A model generated the notes under the pieces. The model did no database searches, had not been told where the DNA came from, and was given only the letters and a program-made list of their open reading frames with translations. From contig NZ_JAUHQA010000001.1 in assembly GCF_030418295.1 (NCBI RefSeq), positions 2,232,001 through 2,296,000 of the forward strand: a stretch of 64,000 nucleotides of DNA. The letters are read 5' to 3'. Source of the DNA: Demequina muriae (GTDB lineage Bacteria; Actinomycetota; Actinomycetes; Actinomycetales; Demequinaceae). Positions 26,708 through 34,358 of this stretch are shown piece after piece (the first letter of the stretch is position 1; every line of letters starts with the position of its first letter). The translations under genes and the position numbers were made by a program.

Positions 26708-27547
26708 TCAGATGAGGCCGAGCTCCGCGAACGCCCCGACCAGGCCGGCGTGCTCGGGACCGTCGGCCACCACATCAGCGATGGTGAGAACGTCCGGGTG
26801 GCCCCCGGCGATTCCCACGGCGGTGCCCGCGTACTCGAGCATCTCGATGTCGTTGGGGCCGTCGCCCACCCCGATGACGTCCGCCGGCGTGAGGCCGAGG
26901 TGCTCGACGACGGCCGCGATGCCCACGGCCTTGGAGACGTGCGTCAGGTACAGCTCGCCCGCACCCCGTCCGAGGTCCCGCAGCGACGTCTCCACCGCCG
27001 CGACCTCAGGGCCGATCGCCGCCGCGATCACCGACAGGTCGGTGTCGGCGCGCAGCGTCACCACCTTCGCGAAGCTGAGTCCGTGCAGGGTGTCCACGAC
27101 GAGCCGCGCCGCCCGCAGGTCCTCCCACAGGGCGACCTGAGCACCCGCACCGCCGTGCCGGCGTGAGCGCTCCTCGATCGCCTCGTGCGCATCGGGCAGT
27201 GCATAGAGCGCCGCCGTCGACTCGACGAGGCTCACCGCGTGGTAGCTGGCGAGGGCGTCGATGGTGCGTCGGGCCAGAGCGGCGGGAAAGACCTCGTCGC
27301 GCAGGACGCGTCCGTCGATCTCCGCGTACGCCCCGGCGCCCGCGACCACGCCGTCGAATCCCGCTTCGAGGAGGCGCGACGACACCGCGCAACGGGCGCG
27401 TCCCGTGCACAGGAGCACGCGGTGCCCGTTCTCCCGCACCTGTCGCACCGCAGCGACATGGGCTTCAGGAACCGCCCCGTGCCACGCGTAGGTGCCGTCG
27501 ATGTCGAGGAACACGATGCGGGACGACGACAGGGGAGAGGAGGGCAC
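26708..27547 (-). CDS. HAD-superfamily phosphatase, Cof/IIB type
   Basis: 279 residues: motif I FLDIDGTYAW, motif II CTGRAR, a large IIB cap, and motif IV GVGDGPNDIEML. Sugar-phosphate or flavin phosphatase activity is typical of the group. GTG start at 27547, directly after GGAGAG. Confidence 0.9.
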   Translation of the reverse strand: MPSSPLSSSRIVFLDIDGTYAWHGAVPEAHVAAVRQVRENGHRVLLCTGRARCAVSSRLLEAGFDGVVAGAGAYAEIDGRVLRDEVFPAALARRTIDALASYHAVSLVESTAALYALPDAHEAIEERSRRHGGAGAQVALWEDLRAARLVVDTLHGLSFAKVVTLRADTDLSVIAAAIGPEVAAVETSLRDLGRGAGELYLTHVSKAVGIAAVVEHLGLTPADVIGVGDGPNDIEMLEYAGTAVGIAGGHPDVLTIADVVADGPEHAGLVGAFAELGLI

Positions 27548-27605
27548 CTCTCCACTCTATCGAGCGCGTCGGAGAGTCCTGTGCGTGATCGCCTAGGGTA
27601 CGAAG

Positions 27606-28337
27606 GTGACCTCGCCTGACCCGACCGCGACCGCTCCAGCGACGCTCGGCATCATCGGTGCGGGGCGCATCGGCCGCGCGATCGCGGTGCTGGGGCGCCG
27701 GGCCGGAATCGAGGTGAGGGTCGCCGCGTCCCGCCCGCCCGAGCAGCTCCGAGCCGACGTCGAGGCGGCGGCGCCTGGCGCATCGGCCGTCTCGGTGGTC
27801 GACGCTGCGCGGGCGGACATCGTGGTGCTCGCCATCCCCCTTGGCCGCCATCGTCAGCTGCCTCCCGAGGCGCTGGCCGGGGCGCTCGTCGTGGATGCGA
27901 TGAACTACTGGTGGGAGCTCGACGGCGCGCGGCCCGAGTTCGACGATCCCCTGACGTCCACGTCGGAGACCGTGCAGGCGCACCTCGCGGGGTCCCGGGT
28001 GGTCAAGGCCTTCGGTCACGTGAGTGCGTACGCGCTGGAAGAGCTTGCCCGGGATGCTGGCGATCCTGAGCGAATCGCGATGGCGATCGCCGGCGACGAC
28101 GATCGTGACGTCGCCGCGGTCGGGGCACTGGCGGACGCGTTGGGATTCGACCCGCTGCCCGCGGGACCGCTCGCGGAAGGCAGGCGGTTCGAGCCCGGCA
28201 CCGAGGTGTTCGGGGCCGATGCGGGGGTGACCGAGGCGCGCGAGATGCTGGAGCGCTTCTGGGACTCGCAGCGCGGTCGCGTGGTGGCGCGGGCGCGCGC
28301 CCTCAGTCCGGAACGGGGCGCCGGCGGCGCGGAGTGA
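27606..28337 (+). CDS. NADPH-dependent F420 reductase-like protein (paralogue 2)
   Basis: 243 residues: GIIGAGRIGRAIAVLGRRAG, VVDAMNYWWELDG and VVKAFGHVSAYALEE closely parallel the gene at 21474-22142. Unlike that copy it stands alone, with no monooxygenase beside it. GTG start 27606. Its 3' end overlaps the convergent pirin gene by 35 bp. Confidence 0.82.
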   Translation: MTSPDPTATAPATLGIIGAGRIGRAIAVLGRRAGIEVRVAASRPPEQLRADVEAAAPGASAVSVVDAARADIVVLAIPLGRHRQLPPEALAGALVVDAMNYWWELDGARPEFDDPLTSTSETVQAHLAGSRVVKAFGHVSAYALEELARDAGDPERIAMAIAGDDDRDVAAVGALADALGFDPLPAGPLAEGRRFEPGTEVFGADAGVTEAREMLERFWDSQRGRVVARARALSPERGAGGAE

Positions 28338-29337
28338 GGCGCACCTCGGGCATGGGTGGTGCGGGCACTCGGGTGTCGTCGTGACCCACGACGTGGCCGA
28401 ACCGGGGCTCCCGTGCTTCCCACGCACGGCGCGCCTCAGCGATCTCGTCGTGACTGCGCCCCACGAAGTTCCACCACATCACCACGTCGTCGGGAAACGG
28501 CTCCCCGCCGAGGAGGAAGAGGCGCGCGCCGCTGACAGAGGTGACGGTCACCGCGTTCCGACGGTTGCCCAGGTAGAGGATGTCCCCCGAAGCGATGCCG
28601 GGAAGATCGACGCCGTCGTCGCCGCGCACCGCCGTATCGCCGTCGATCAACGCGATCCCGTGCTCCCAAGCTGGGTCGAGCGGAAGTCGCGCGGTCGCCC
28701 CCGCGGGGATGTGCACCTCCGCGCCGACGATCGGCGTGTGGGTGGTCGCTGGAGAAGTGGCGCCCGCGAACGTGCCCATGACAACCACCGCGACCGCATC
28801 GGCCGCCTGGGAGGAGTGGGTGCCCTCGGGCGCCTCCAGCGTGACCTCGGGAAGGCTCGCGTGCGACTCGAAGCCAGGATGACCGTGGCGCGCATGCTCC
28901 GGCAGCGCCACCCATAACTGAAGCGCATCGAGGTCGATGGGCTCGTCGGTGACGGAGTACTCCGAGTGCGAGATGCCGTGGCCGCTCGTCATGAGGTTGA
29001 GGGCTCCAGGTCGCAGCACGGTGTCGGAGCTGAGCGAGTCCCGGTGACGGATCTCGCCAGTGAGCGGCCACGTCACGGTCTGCAGGCCGATGTGCGGGTG
29101 CGGCTCGACGCGCATCGTGGTGCGCTGTGGGCCGAACCGGTCCAGGAAGCACCACGCGCCGATGGTCGGCACGTCGCGCTGGGGCAGCGACCGGCTCACG
29201 GTCATGCCGCGCAGGCCGCCCAGGGGCACCTCGCGGGATGGCAGCACCTGGGCGCGGCGGCCGGGGTCGAACGCAGGCGTGGCGACGCCCGAGTCGGGCT
29301 CGTCGCAGACGTCGTCGTGAACGTCGGGTCGCGTCAT
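28303..29337 (-). CDS. Pirin-family cupin protein
   Basis: 344 residues, two cupin domains; the N-terminal one has WCFLDRFGP, HPHIGLQTVTWPLTGEI split by a turn, and MTSGHGISHSE, giving the metal-binding His/Glu set of pirins. Some pirins are quercetinases, others regulators. Ten bases after the GNAT gene, probably one operon. Confidence 0.92.
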   Translation of the reverse strand: MTRPDVHDDVCDEPDSGVATPAFDPGRRAQVLPSREVPLGGLRGMTVSRSLPQRDVPTIGAWCFLDRFGPQRTTMRVEPHPHIGLQTVTWPLTGEIRHRDSLSSDTVLRPGALNLMTSGHGISHSEYSVTDEPIDLDALQLWVALPEHARHGHPGFESHASLPEVTLEAPEGTHSSQAADAVAVVVMGTFAGATSPATTHTPIVGAEVHIPAGATARLPLDPAWEHGIALIDGDTAVRGDDGVDLPGIASGDILYLGNRRNAVTVTSVSGARLFLLGGEPFPDDVVMWWNFVGRSHDEIAEARRAWEAREPRFGHVVGHDDTRVPAPPMPEVRLTPRRRRPVPD

Positions 29338-29346
29338 GGCGGTGGC

Positions 29347-29637
29347 TTACCGCGGCGGCGCGACCGTGGCGCCCTCGACCTCGTGGCGGTCCAGGTACCT
29401 CGCGATGTAGGGGCACACCGGGACGATGGTGAGTCCGCGCGACGCGGTGTCGGCGAGTGCCTCGCCTGCCAGCGTTCCGGCGATGCCGCCGCCCTGGTAG
29501 GTCTCGAAGATCTCGGTATGGGTGAAGGCGGCCCGGTCCCCGTCGATCTCGTACAGGGCGAAGCCGGCGAGCTCGCCATCGACGTGCACGTCGTAGCGGG
29601 ACTCGTTCTCGTTGCGGGTGACGGTGGTGTCAGCCAT
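29347..29637 (-). CDS. Small GNAT acetyltransferase (YjdJ/CG type)
   Basis: 96 residues, the compact GCN5-like fold with EIFETYQGGGIAGTLAGEAL (acetyl-CoA loop) and VPVCPYIARYLDRH. These one-domain proteins are common and their substrates are unknown. AAGGAGA precedes ATG 29637. Confidence 0.9.
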   Translation of the reverse strand: MADTTVTRNENESRYDVHVDGELAGFALYEIDGDRAAFTHTEIFETYQGGGIAGTLAGEALADTASRGLTIVPVCPYIARYLDRHEVEGATVAPPR

Positions 29638-29710
29638 GGCTCTCCTTGGGGGTCGTCATCGGGTCGGGGCGTCGTGGGTCGTCAACGTGCGGCGATGCCC
29701 GTGGCTTCCC

Positions 29711-30415
29711 TCAGCCCTTGGACAGGTCGAAGGGGTCCTCGCCGTCGCGGAGCGTGCCGCCAGTGGCGAGGCGCATCAGGTCGGAGTCGAGGTCGATGCC
29801 GAGTTCGGTGCCGCCCGCTGATCCGAAACTGTGCTGGTAGCGCCCCCAGGAGTCGTCACGCACGGCGCGGGCGAAGCCCGACTCCACGAGGATCGCGAGC
29901 TCCGTCGCGGCGCGATCGATCCGCGTGCCGAGCGCCTTGTCCGTCCAGTCCTCCGTCGAGGCGAACAGCCCGGTCGGCACCGGCAGCGCCCGCAGGTATG
30001 CGAAGAGTGCGCGCATCTCGTGGTCCACGACCAGCGCGTGGCGCGCGGTGCCCGCCGTGGCGGCGAGGATCACGGGCTTGCCGATCAGCAGGTCGTTGTC
30101 GAGCACCTGGAAGAAGCTCGTGAACAGTCCCGAGGCTCCCGCCTTGTACACCGGGGCTGCGGCGATGATGCCGTCGGCGGCGCCCAGCGACTCGACGGCC
30201 TGCGTGAACTTGGGTCCGAGCAGCTGGGACGACAGCGCCTGCGGCAGCTCGGGGAGCAGCTCGCGCAGGTCGATGACCGTGACGGTCGCCCGGTGTCCTC
30301 GCGCTTCGAGGGTGGCGACGGTGCGCTGGACGGCGCGGTCTGCGAGCAGCCGGGTCGAGGACGGGTCGGAGACGCCCGCGCTCACCACGACGAGCCGGTA
30401 GGTCTGGTCGGTCAC
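29711..30415 (-). CDS. NAD(P)H-dependent FMN reductase, CE1759 family
   Basis: 234 residues, flavodoxin-like fold: LVVVSAGVSDPSSTRLLADR, AAPVYKAGASGLFTSFFQVLD split at the active loop, and LAATAGTARHALVVD. It follows MarR (4-bp overlap) and the CE1758-type monooxygenase, for which it should provide reduced FMN. Confidence 0.9.
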   Translation of the reverse strand: MTDQTYRLVVVSAGVSDPSSTRLLADRAVQRTVATLEARGHRATVTVIDLRELLPELPQALSSQLLGPKFTQAVESLGAADGIIAAAPVYKAGASGLFTSFFQVLDNDLLIGKPVILAATAGTARHALVVDHEMRALFAYLRALPVPTGLFASTEDWTDKALGTRIDRAATELAILVESGFARAVRDDSWGRYQHSFGSAGGTELGIDLDSDLMRLATGGTLRDGEDPFDLSKG

Positions 30416-30876
30416 GATGCCTCCTGGGCGAGCTTGGTGGACAGGGCCTCGAGCAGACGGAGCTCATCGTCCGTGAGCGCCGCGGTCATGGAGTGGGCGA
30501 CAGCCTCGCCATGGGTGAGGCCGATCTCGCGCTGGAGTGCGCGTCCTGCGGTGGTGAGCGAGATGTGGGCGGCCCTCGCATCGGCTGGATCCGCGCATCG
30601 GGCGAGCAGATTGCGCTCGACCAGGCGCTCGACCAGGCGCGACAAGGCAGGCTGGCTGAGCAGCACGTGGCGGCCAAGGTCGCTGAGCCGCTGCGGGCCG
30701 TCGCACTTGGACAGCGTGTAGAGCACGTCGTACTCGCGCATCGACAGCCCGTGCCACACGTCCTCGGCGGCGAAGCGGCGCATCAGCACCGCGTGTGCCG
30801 TCAGCGCAGCCTCCCAGGCCTGGTTCGCGAGCACGGTGCGGGAGCGGGGCAGCGTCGTCGAGTCGGTGACAGTCAT
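30412..30876 (-). CDS. MarR-family transcriptional regulator
   Basis: 154 residues, winged helix with the recognition segment SQPALSRLVERLVERNLLAR and the wing DPADARAAHISLT. Start ATG 30876 has GGGAG 6 bp upstream; the longer frame overlaps the monooxygenase. Sits between the monooxygenase and its FMN reductase, so it probably autoregulates this operon through the inverted repeat at 32121. Confidence 0.9.
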   Translation of the reverse strand: MTVTDSTTLPRSRTVLANQAWEAALTAHAVLMRRFAAEDVWHGLSMREYDVLYTLSKCDGPQRLSDLGRHVLLSQPALSRLVERLVERNLLARCADPADARAAHISLTTAGRALQREIGLTHGEAVAHSMTAALTDDELRLLEALSTKLAQEAS

Positions 30877-30886
30877 CGGGTGCTCC

Positions 30887-32071
30887 CTACAGCGTGGGGT
30901 AGGACGCCACCGCGGCGTCGGAGTCCTGGTAGGGCGAGCCGCCGGTGACGTTGTCGCCGCGGTTGGCGTTCGGGCGCGGCTGGCGCGGCTCGGCGTCGCC
31001 GTACTTGGCCTTGACGAGGCTCGCGTGGGTGGGCGCATCGGCCGCCTCGGGTGAGCGCCTCGCGGCGAGCTCCTTGCGCAGCACCGGCACGACTTCGCCA
31101 CCCAGGAGCTCCAGCTGGTCGAGCACCATGCCGAGGGGGAGTCCCGCGTGGTCCACGAGGAACAACTGGCGCTGGTAGTCGCCGAAGGCGTCGCGGAAGG
31201 TCAGGGTCTTGTCGATGACTTCCTGCGGCGACCCGACGCTCAGCGGCGTCATCTCCTCGAAGTCCTCCATGCGCGGGCCGTTGCCGTACACCGGCGCCTC
31301 GTTGAAGTACGGCCGGAACTGGTCGTGGGCGTCCTGCGAGTTCTTGCCGATGAAGGCCTGGCCGCCGAGTCCCACGATCGCCTGGGCCTGGCTGCCGTGA
31401 CCGTGCGCCTCGAACCTACGACGGTAGAAGTCGATGAGCTTCTTGTAGTGGTCCTTGGGCCAGAAGATGTTGTTCGCGAAGTAGCCGTTGCCGTAGTACG
31501 CGGCCTGCTCGGCGATCTCGGGGGTCCTGATCGACCCGTGCCACACGAACGGCGGCACGTCGTCGAGCGGTCGCGGGGTCGACGTGAATCCCTGGAGCGG
31601 CGAGCGGAAGTTGCCCTCCCAGTCCACGACGTCCTCGCGCCACAGCCGGTGCAGCAGGTTGTAGTTCTCGAGCGCGAGCGGCAGGCCCTGGCGGATGTCC
31701 TGGCCGAACCACGGGTAGACCGGGGCGGTGTTGCCGCGACCGAGCATGAGGTCCATGCGGCCCTTGCTCAGGTGCTGGAGCATGGCGTACTCCTCGGCGA
31801 TGCGCACCGGGTCGTTGGTGGTGATGAGCGTCGTCGAGGTGGTGACGATCAGGCGCTCGGTCAGCGCGGCGATGTGCGCCAGCAGCGTGGTGGGGGAGGA
31901 CGAGAAGAACGGCGGGTTGTGGTGCTCGCCGATGGCGAAGACGTCGAGGCCGACCTCCTCGGCCTTGACGGCGATCTTGGTGATGCCGTCGATGCGCTCC
32001 GCCTCCGAGGGCGTGTAGCCGCTAACGGGGTCGCGGGTGATGTCCGAGACGGACATGATGCCGAACTGCAT
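30887..32071 (-). CDS. LLM-class monooxygenase, CE1758 family
   Basis: 394 residues, luciferase-like barrel (FAIGEHHNPPFFSSSPTTLLA; STTLITTNDPVRIAEEYA; LMLGRGNTAPVYPWFGQD), the FMN-dependent CE1758 type. First gene of a three-gene operon with MarR and the FMN reductase. GAGGAG about 6 bp before ATG 32071. Confidence 0.92.
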   Translation of the reverse strand: MQFGIMSVSDITRDPVSGYTPSEAERIDGITKIAVKAEEVGLDVFAIGEHHNPPFFSSSPTTLLAHIAALTERLIVTTSTTLITTNDPVRIAEEYAMLQHLSKGRMDLMLGRGNTAPVYPWFGQDIRQGLPLALENYNLLHRLWREDVVDWEGNFRSPLQGFTSTPRPLDDVPPFVWHGSIRTPEIAEQAAYYGNGYFANNIFWPKDHYKKLIDFYRRRFEAHGHGSQAQAIVGLGGQAFIGKNSQDAHDQFRPYFNEAPVYGNGPRMEDFEEMTPLSVGSPQEVIDKTLTFRDAFGDYQRQLFLVDHAGLPLGMVLDQLELLGGEVVPVLRKELAARRSPEAADAPTHASLVKAKYGDAEPRQPRPNANRGDNVTGGSPYQDSDAAVASYPTL

Positions 32072-32119
32072 GGTCTCCTCCTGGCTGCCTGCGCGGTCGT
32101 CATGGCCGCGCCTGCGTCA

Positions 32120-32140
32120 ATTGTATGCGTCTGCATGTAA
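32120..32140. promoter_or_regulatory. Inverted repeat over a -10 box: likely MarR operator
   Basis: TTGTATGC-N4-GCATGTAA (32121-32140), 6 of 8 arm positions inverted, AT-rich in GC-rich surroundings. On the minus strand the box TACAAT (32125-32120) overlaps it, about 50 bp before the monooxygenase start. A repressor bound here would block the promoter. Confidence 0.6.
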
Positions 32141-32199
32141 TAACGCGAGGGGGCGCGATCCATTCCCGCCGGGCCCCAGCATCGGCCGCCCTTCGCCTC

Positions 32200-32216
32200 G
32201 TAGGAAGGTTCTGTAC
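32200..32216 (+). repeat. 17-bp inverted repeat, left copy
   Basis: GTAGGAAGGTTCTGTAC, followed by CCACGT. Its exact reverse complement is at 33098-33114, on the other side of the fructosamine kinase gene. A weaker relative (GTAGGAACGTGAGAACCC) starts near 32245. Confidence 0.85.
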
Positions 32217-32265
32217 CCACGTTGCGCTCGCGATGCCTCCTGTAGGAACGTGAGAACCCATGGTC

Positions 32266-33027
32266 CTAGGCGAGCGCCAGCACCGCGTGCGCCGCCTCGG
32301 CCAGCTCCACCCCGTACGCCCGCCCGTGTCCCGCTGCGTGCACGGCGAGCGGGTGCAACTGGTGCAGCGGCACACGCGCCTGCCACCCGTCGCGCAGCGG
32401 CGACACCTCTTGGTACCCGGCCAGGATCTCGCCGAGGTGGGGCGTCCCGAACAGCGCGAGCATCGCAAGGTCGGTCTCCGCATGGCCGCCATGAGCGGCG
32501 GGATCGATCAGCACCACGCCGTCGGGAGAGAAGAGCACGTTGCCCGACCACAGGTCACCGTGGATCCGCGCAGGAGGAGCATCGTCGTCGAAGGCCCCGT
32601 CCGCGATCAGGTCGCACGCCTCGCGCACCACACCGGCTTCCGGTTCGCGCAGGTGCCCGGCCTCCAGCGCGGGTTCGAGATACGGCAGCACCCGACCGCT
32701 CGCGTAGAAACGACCCCACGACTCATCCGTGACGCGCGGCATCTCGCGGCGGCCGATGTACAGCGGCCCGTCCCATCCCTCTGGGGGTGCCCCGAACGCC
32801 TCCGCGCCCGCCGCGTGAGTGCGAGCGAGCGCGCGGCCAAAGTCCCTTGACGCATCGGCCGTGGGGCGGGCAGGTGTGACGCGCTCGAGCTCGATGCGCC
32901 CGGCCGACGCGCCCCGCACCTGGGCGACGCGCGCTCCGCCCGCCTCGGCGAGCCAGCGCAGTCCGGCGGCCTCGGCCTCGAAGAACCCGGGAGGGACATC
33001 GGACCGTTCCTTGACGAAGGTGTCCAT
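32266..33027 (-). CDS. Fructosamine kinase family protein
   Basis: 253 residues, aminoglycoside-phosphotransferase-like fold: HGDLWSGNV (catalytic loop) and IDPAAHGGHAETDLAML (metal-binding). Family members phosphorylate ketoamines for protein or amine deglycation. ATG 33027 has AGAGGA 8 bp upstream. Stands alone between two inverted repeat copies. Confidence 0.9.
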   Translation of the reverse strand: MDTFVKERSDVPPGFFEAEAAGLRWLAEAGGARVAQVRGASAGRIELERVTPARPTADASRDFGRALARTHAAGAEAFGAPPEGWDGPLYIGRREMPRVTDESWGRFYASGRVLPYLEPALEAGHLREPEAGVVREACDLIADGAFDDDAPPARIHGDLWSGNVLFSPDGVVLIDPAAHGGHAETDLAMLALFGTPHLGEILAGYQEVSPLRDGWQARVPLHQLHPLAVHAAGHGRAYGVELAEAAHAVLALA

Positions 33028-33055
33028 GTCTCGATCCTCTCGCGAGGATTCAGGG

Positions 33056-33074
33056 GTACGGAACCTTCCTCCAC
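33056..33074 (-). repeat. Degenerate copy of the flanking repeat
   Basis: GTACGGAACCTTCCTCCAC resembles the right copy (GTACAGAACCTTCCTAC) at 14 of 17 positions; it lies 29 bp upstream of the fructosamine kinase start. Confidence 0.6.
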
Positions 33075-33097
33075 GGCGCACTCAGAGGACGACGTGT

Positions 33098-33114
33098 GTA
33101 CAGAACCTTCCTAC
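33098..33114 (-). repeat. 17-bp inverted repeat, right copy
   Basis: GTACAGAACCTTCCTAC, the perfect reverse complement of 32200-32216, preceded by ACGTGT. It overlaps the last codons of the convergent-side MFS gene (stop at 33111). Confidence 0.85.
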
Positions 33115-34358
33115 AGGGGTGCGGGAGAGGGGGAGGGGGCGTGCTTGCGAGGGGCCATCACGCCCGCGAGAAGGAACACCACCACGCCGAGCACCGGCAT
33201 GATCGCCAGCCCCACGCGCAGGCTCGTCGCATCCGCGATCAGACCCACGATGGGCGGCGACAGCAGGAATGCGAGACGGAGCAGCCACGACACCACGGTG
33301 AGCCCGGTGCCCGCCTTCAGTCCCGGCATCTCGTCTGCGGCATGGAACGCGCCCGGGATGATCGTCGCAATTCCGATCCCCGCTGCTCCGAATCCGGCGA
33401 TGGTGCCCCACACGGAGGGGAACGCGAGCGCAAGGCCCATGCCGAGCACCACGAGTGCTCCGCCGGCACGTGCCACTGCGCGCTGCCCGAACCTGTCGAT
33501 CATGCGATCGCCCGTGAGGCGGCCGATGAACTGGAAGCCCTGGAGGGACACGAAGCCGAGCGCCGCGATGGTCGCGCTCGCGGACAGCTCGTCACGCAGG
33601 TAGCTCGCCGACCACGTCGCGGCGGCATCCTCCGCCCAGCCCCCGCCGATGGCGATGAGGCTGAGCGCAAGCAGGACCAGCCACAGTCGGCCGGGCATGC
33701 GACGCAGGCGACTCGCGTGCGGCATCGCGGCCTCGTCCGCACCGTGCTCCACGATGTCCTGTGGTTCGGGACCCTTGAGCAGGAGCCGATACGCGACGAG
33801 GTTCATCGCGACCACCAGCACGGCCATCCCGACGAAGTGCCATCGGACCGGCACCTCCATGCCGGCGGCCAGACCGCCCATGAGCCCGCCCAGCACGGCG
33901 CCGAGCGACCACATCGCGTGGAACGCGTTGTTGATGGAGCGTCCGTAGAGTCGTTGCACGCGGAGGCCGTGAGAGTTCTGCGCGACGTCGACCCAAGCGT
34001 CGGTGACGCCCACCACGAACAGCGCGGCACCGAAGACGATCACGCTCGACGTCGAGCCGCCCATCAGCATCGCGAGCGCGCTCGCGATCATCGAGACGAC
34101 GGCCACCCGCGACGAACGGAAGCGGCGGATCAGGGCGCCCGCGAGGAGTCCCAGTCCCAGCGACCCGATGGGCCACATCGCCATGGCGACGCCGAGGCCG
34201 CCGTACGAGAGGTCGAGCCCCTCCCGGATGTCCGGCAGCCGCGGCGCGAGGTTGCCGATGAGGATCCCGTTGGTCATGAAGATCAGCGATACGCCCAGGC
34301 GGGCGCGGCGAAGCGTGGGCTCCACGACGGAGGCGGCGCGTGTCATTGGAGCGGTCAC
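33111..34358 (-). CDS. MFS transporter coupled to GH3
   Basis: 415 residues, 12 predicted spans; LIFMTNGILIGNLAPRLPDI and VTDAWVDVAQNSHGLRVQ are typical of the YbjJ/fucose-permease-like branch. Overlaps the GH3 gene by 4 bp (ATGA), so sugar or aglycone transport in the same pathway is likely. Substrate not determinable. Confidence 0.85.
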   Translation of the reverse strand: MTAPMTRAASVVEPTLRRARLGVSLIFMTNGILIGNLAPRLPDIREGLDLSYGGLGVAMAMWPIGSLGLGLLAGALIRRFRSSRVAVVSMIASALAMLMGGSTSSVIVFGAALFVVGVTDAWVDVAQNSHGLRVQRLYGRSINNAFHAMWSLGAVLGGLMGGLAAGMEVPVRWHFVGMAVLVVAMNLVAYRLLLKGPEPQDIVEHGADEAAMPHASRLRRMPGRLWLVLLALSLIAIGGGWAEDAAATWSASYLRDELSASATIAALGFVSLQGFQFIGRLTGDRMIDRFGQRAVARAGGALVVLGMGLALAFPSVWGTIAGFGAAGIGIATIIPGAFHAADEMPGLKAGTGLTVVSWLLRLAFLLSPPIVGLIADATSLRVGLAIMPVLGVVVFLLAGVMAPRKHAPSPSPAPL

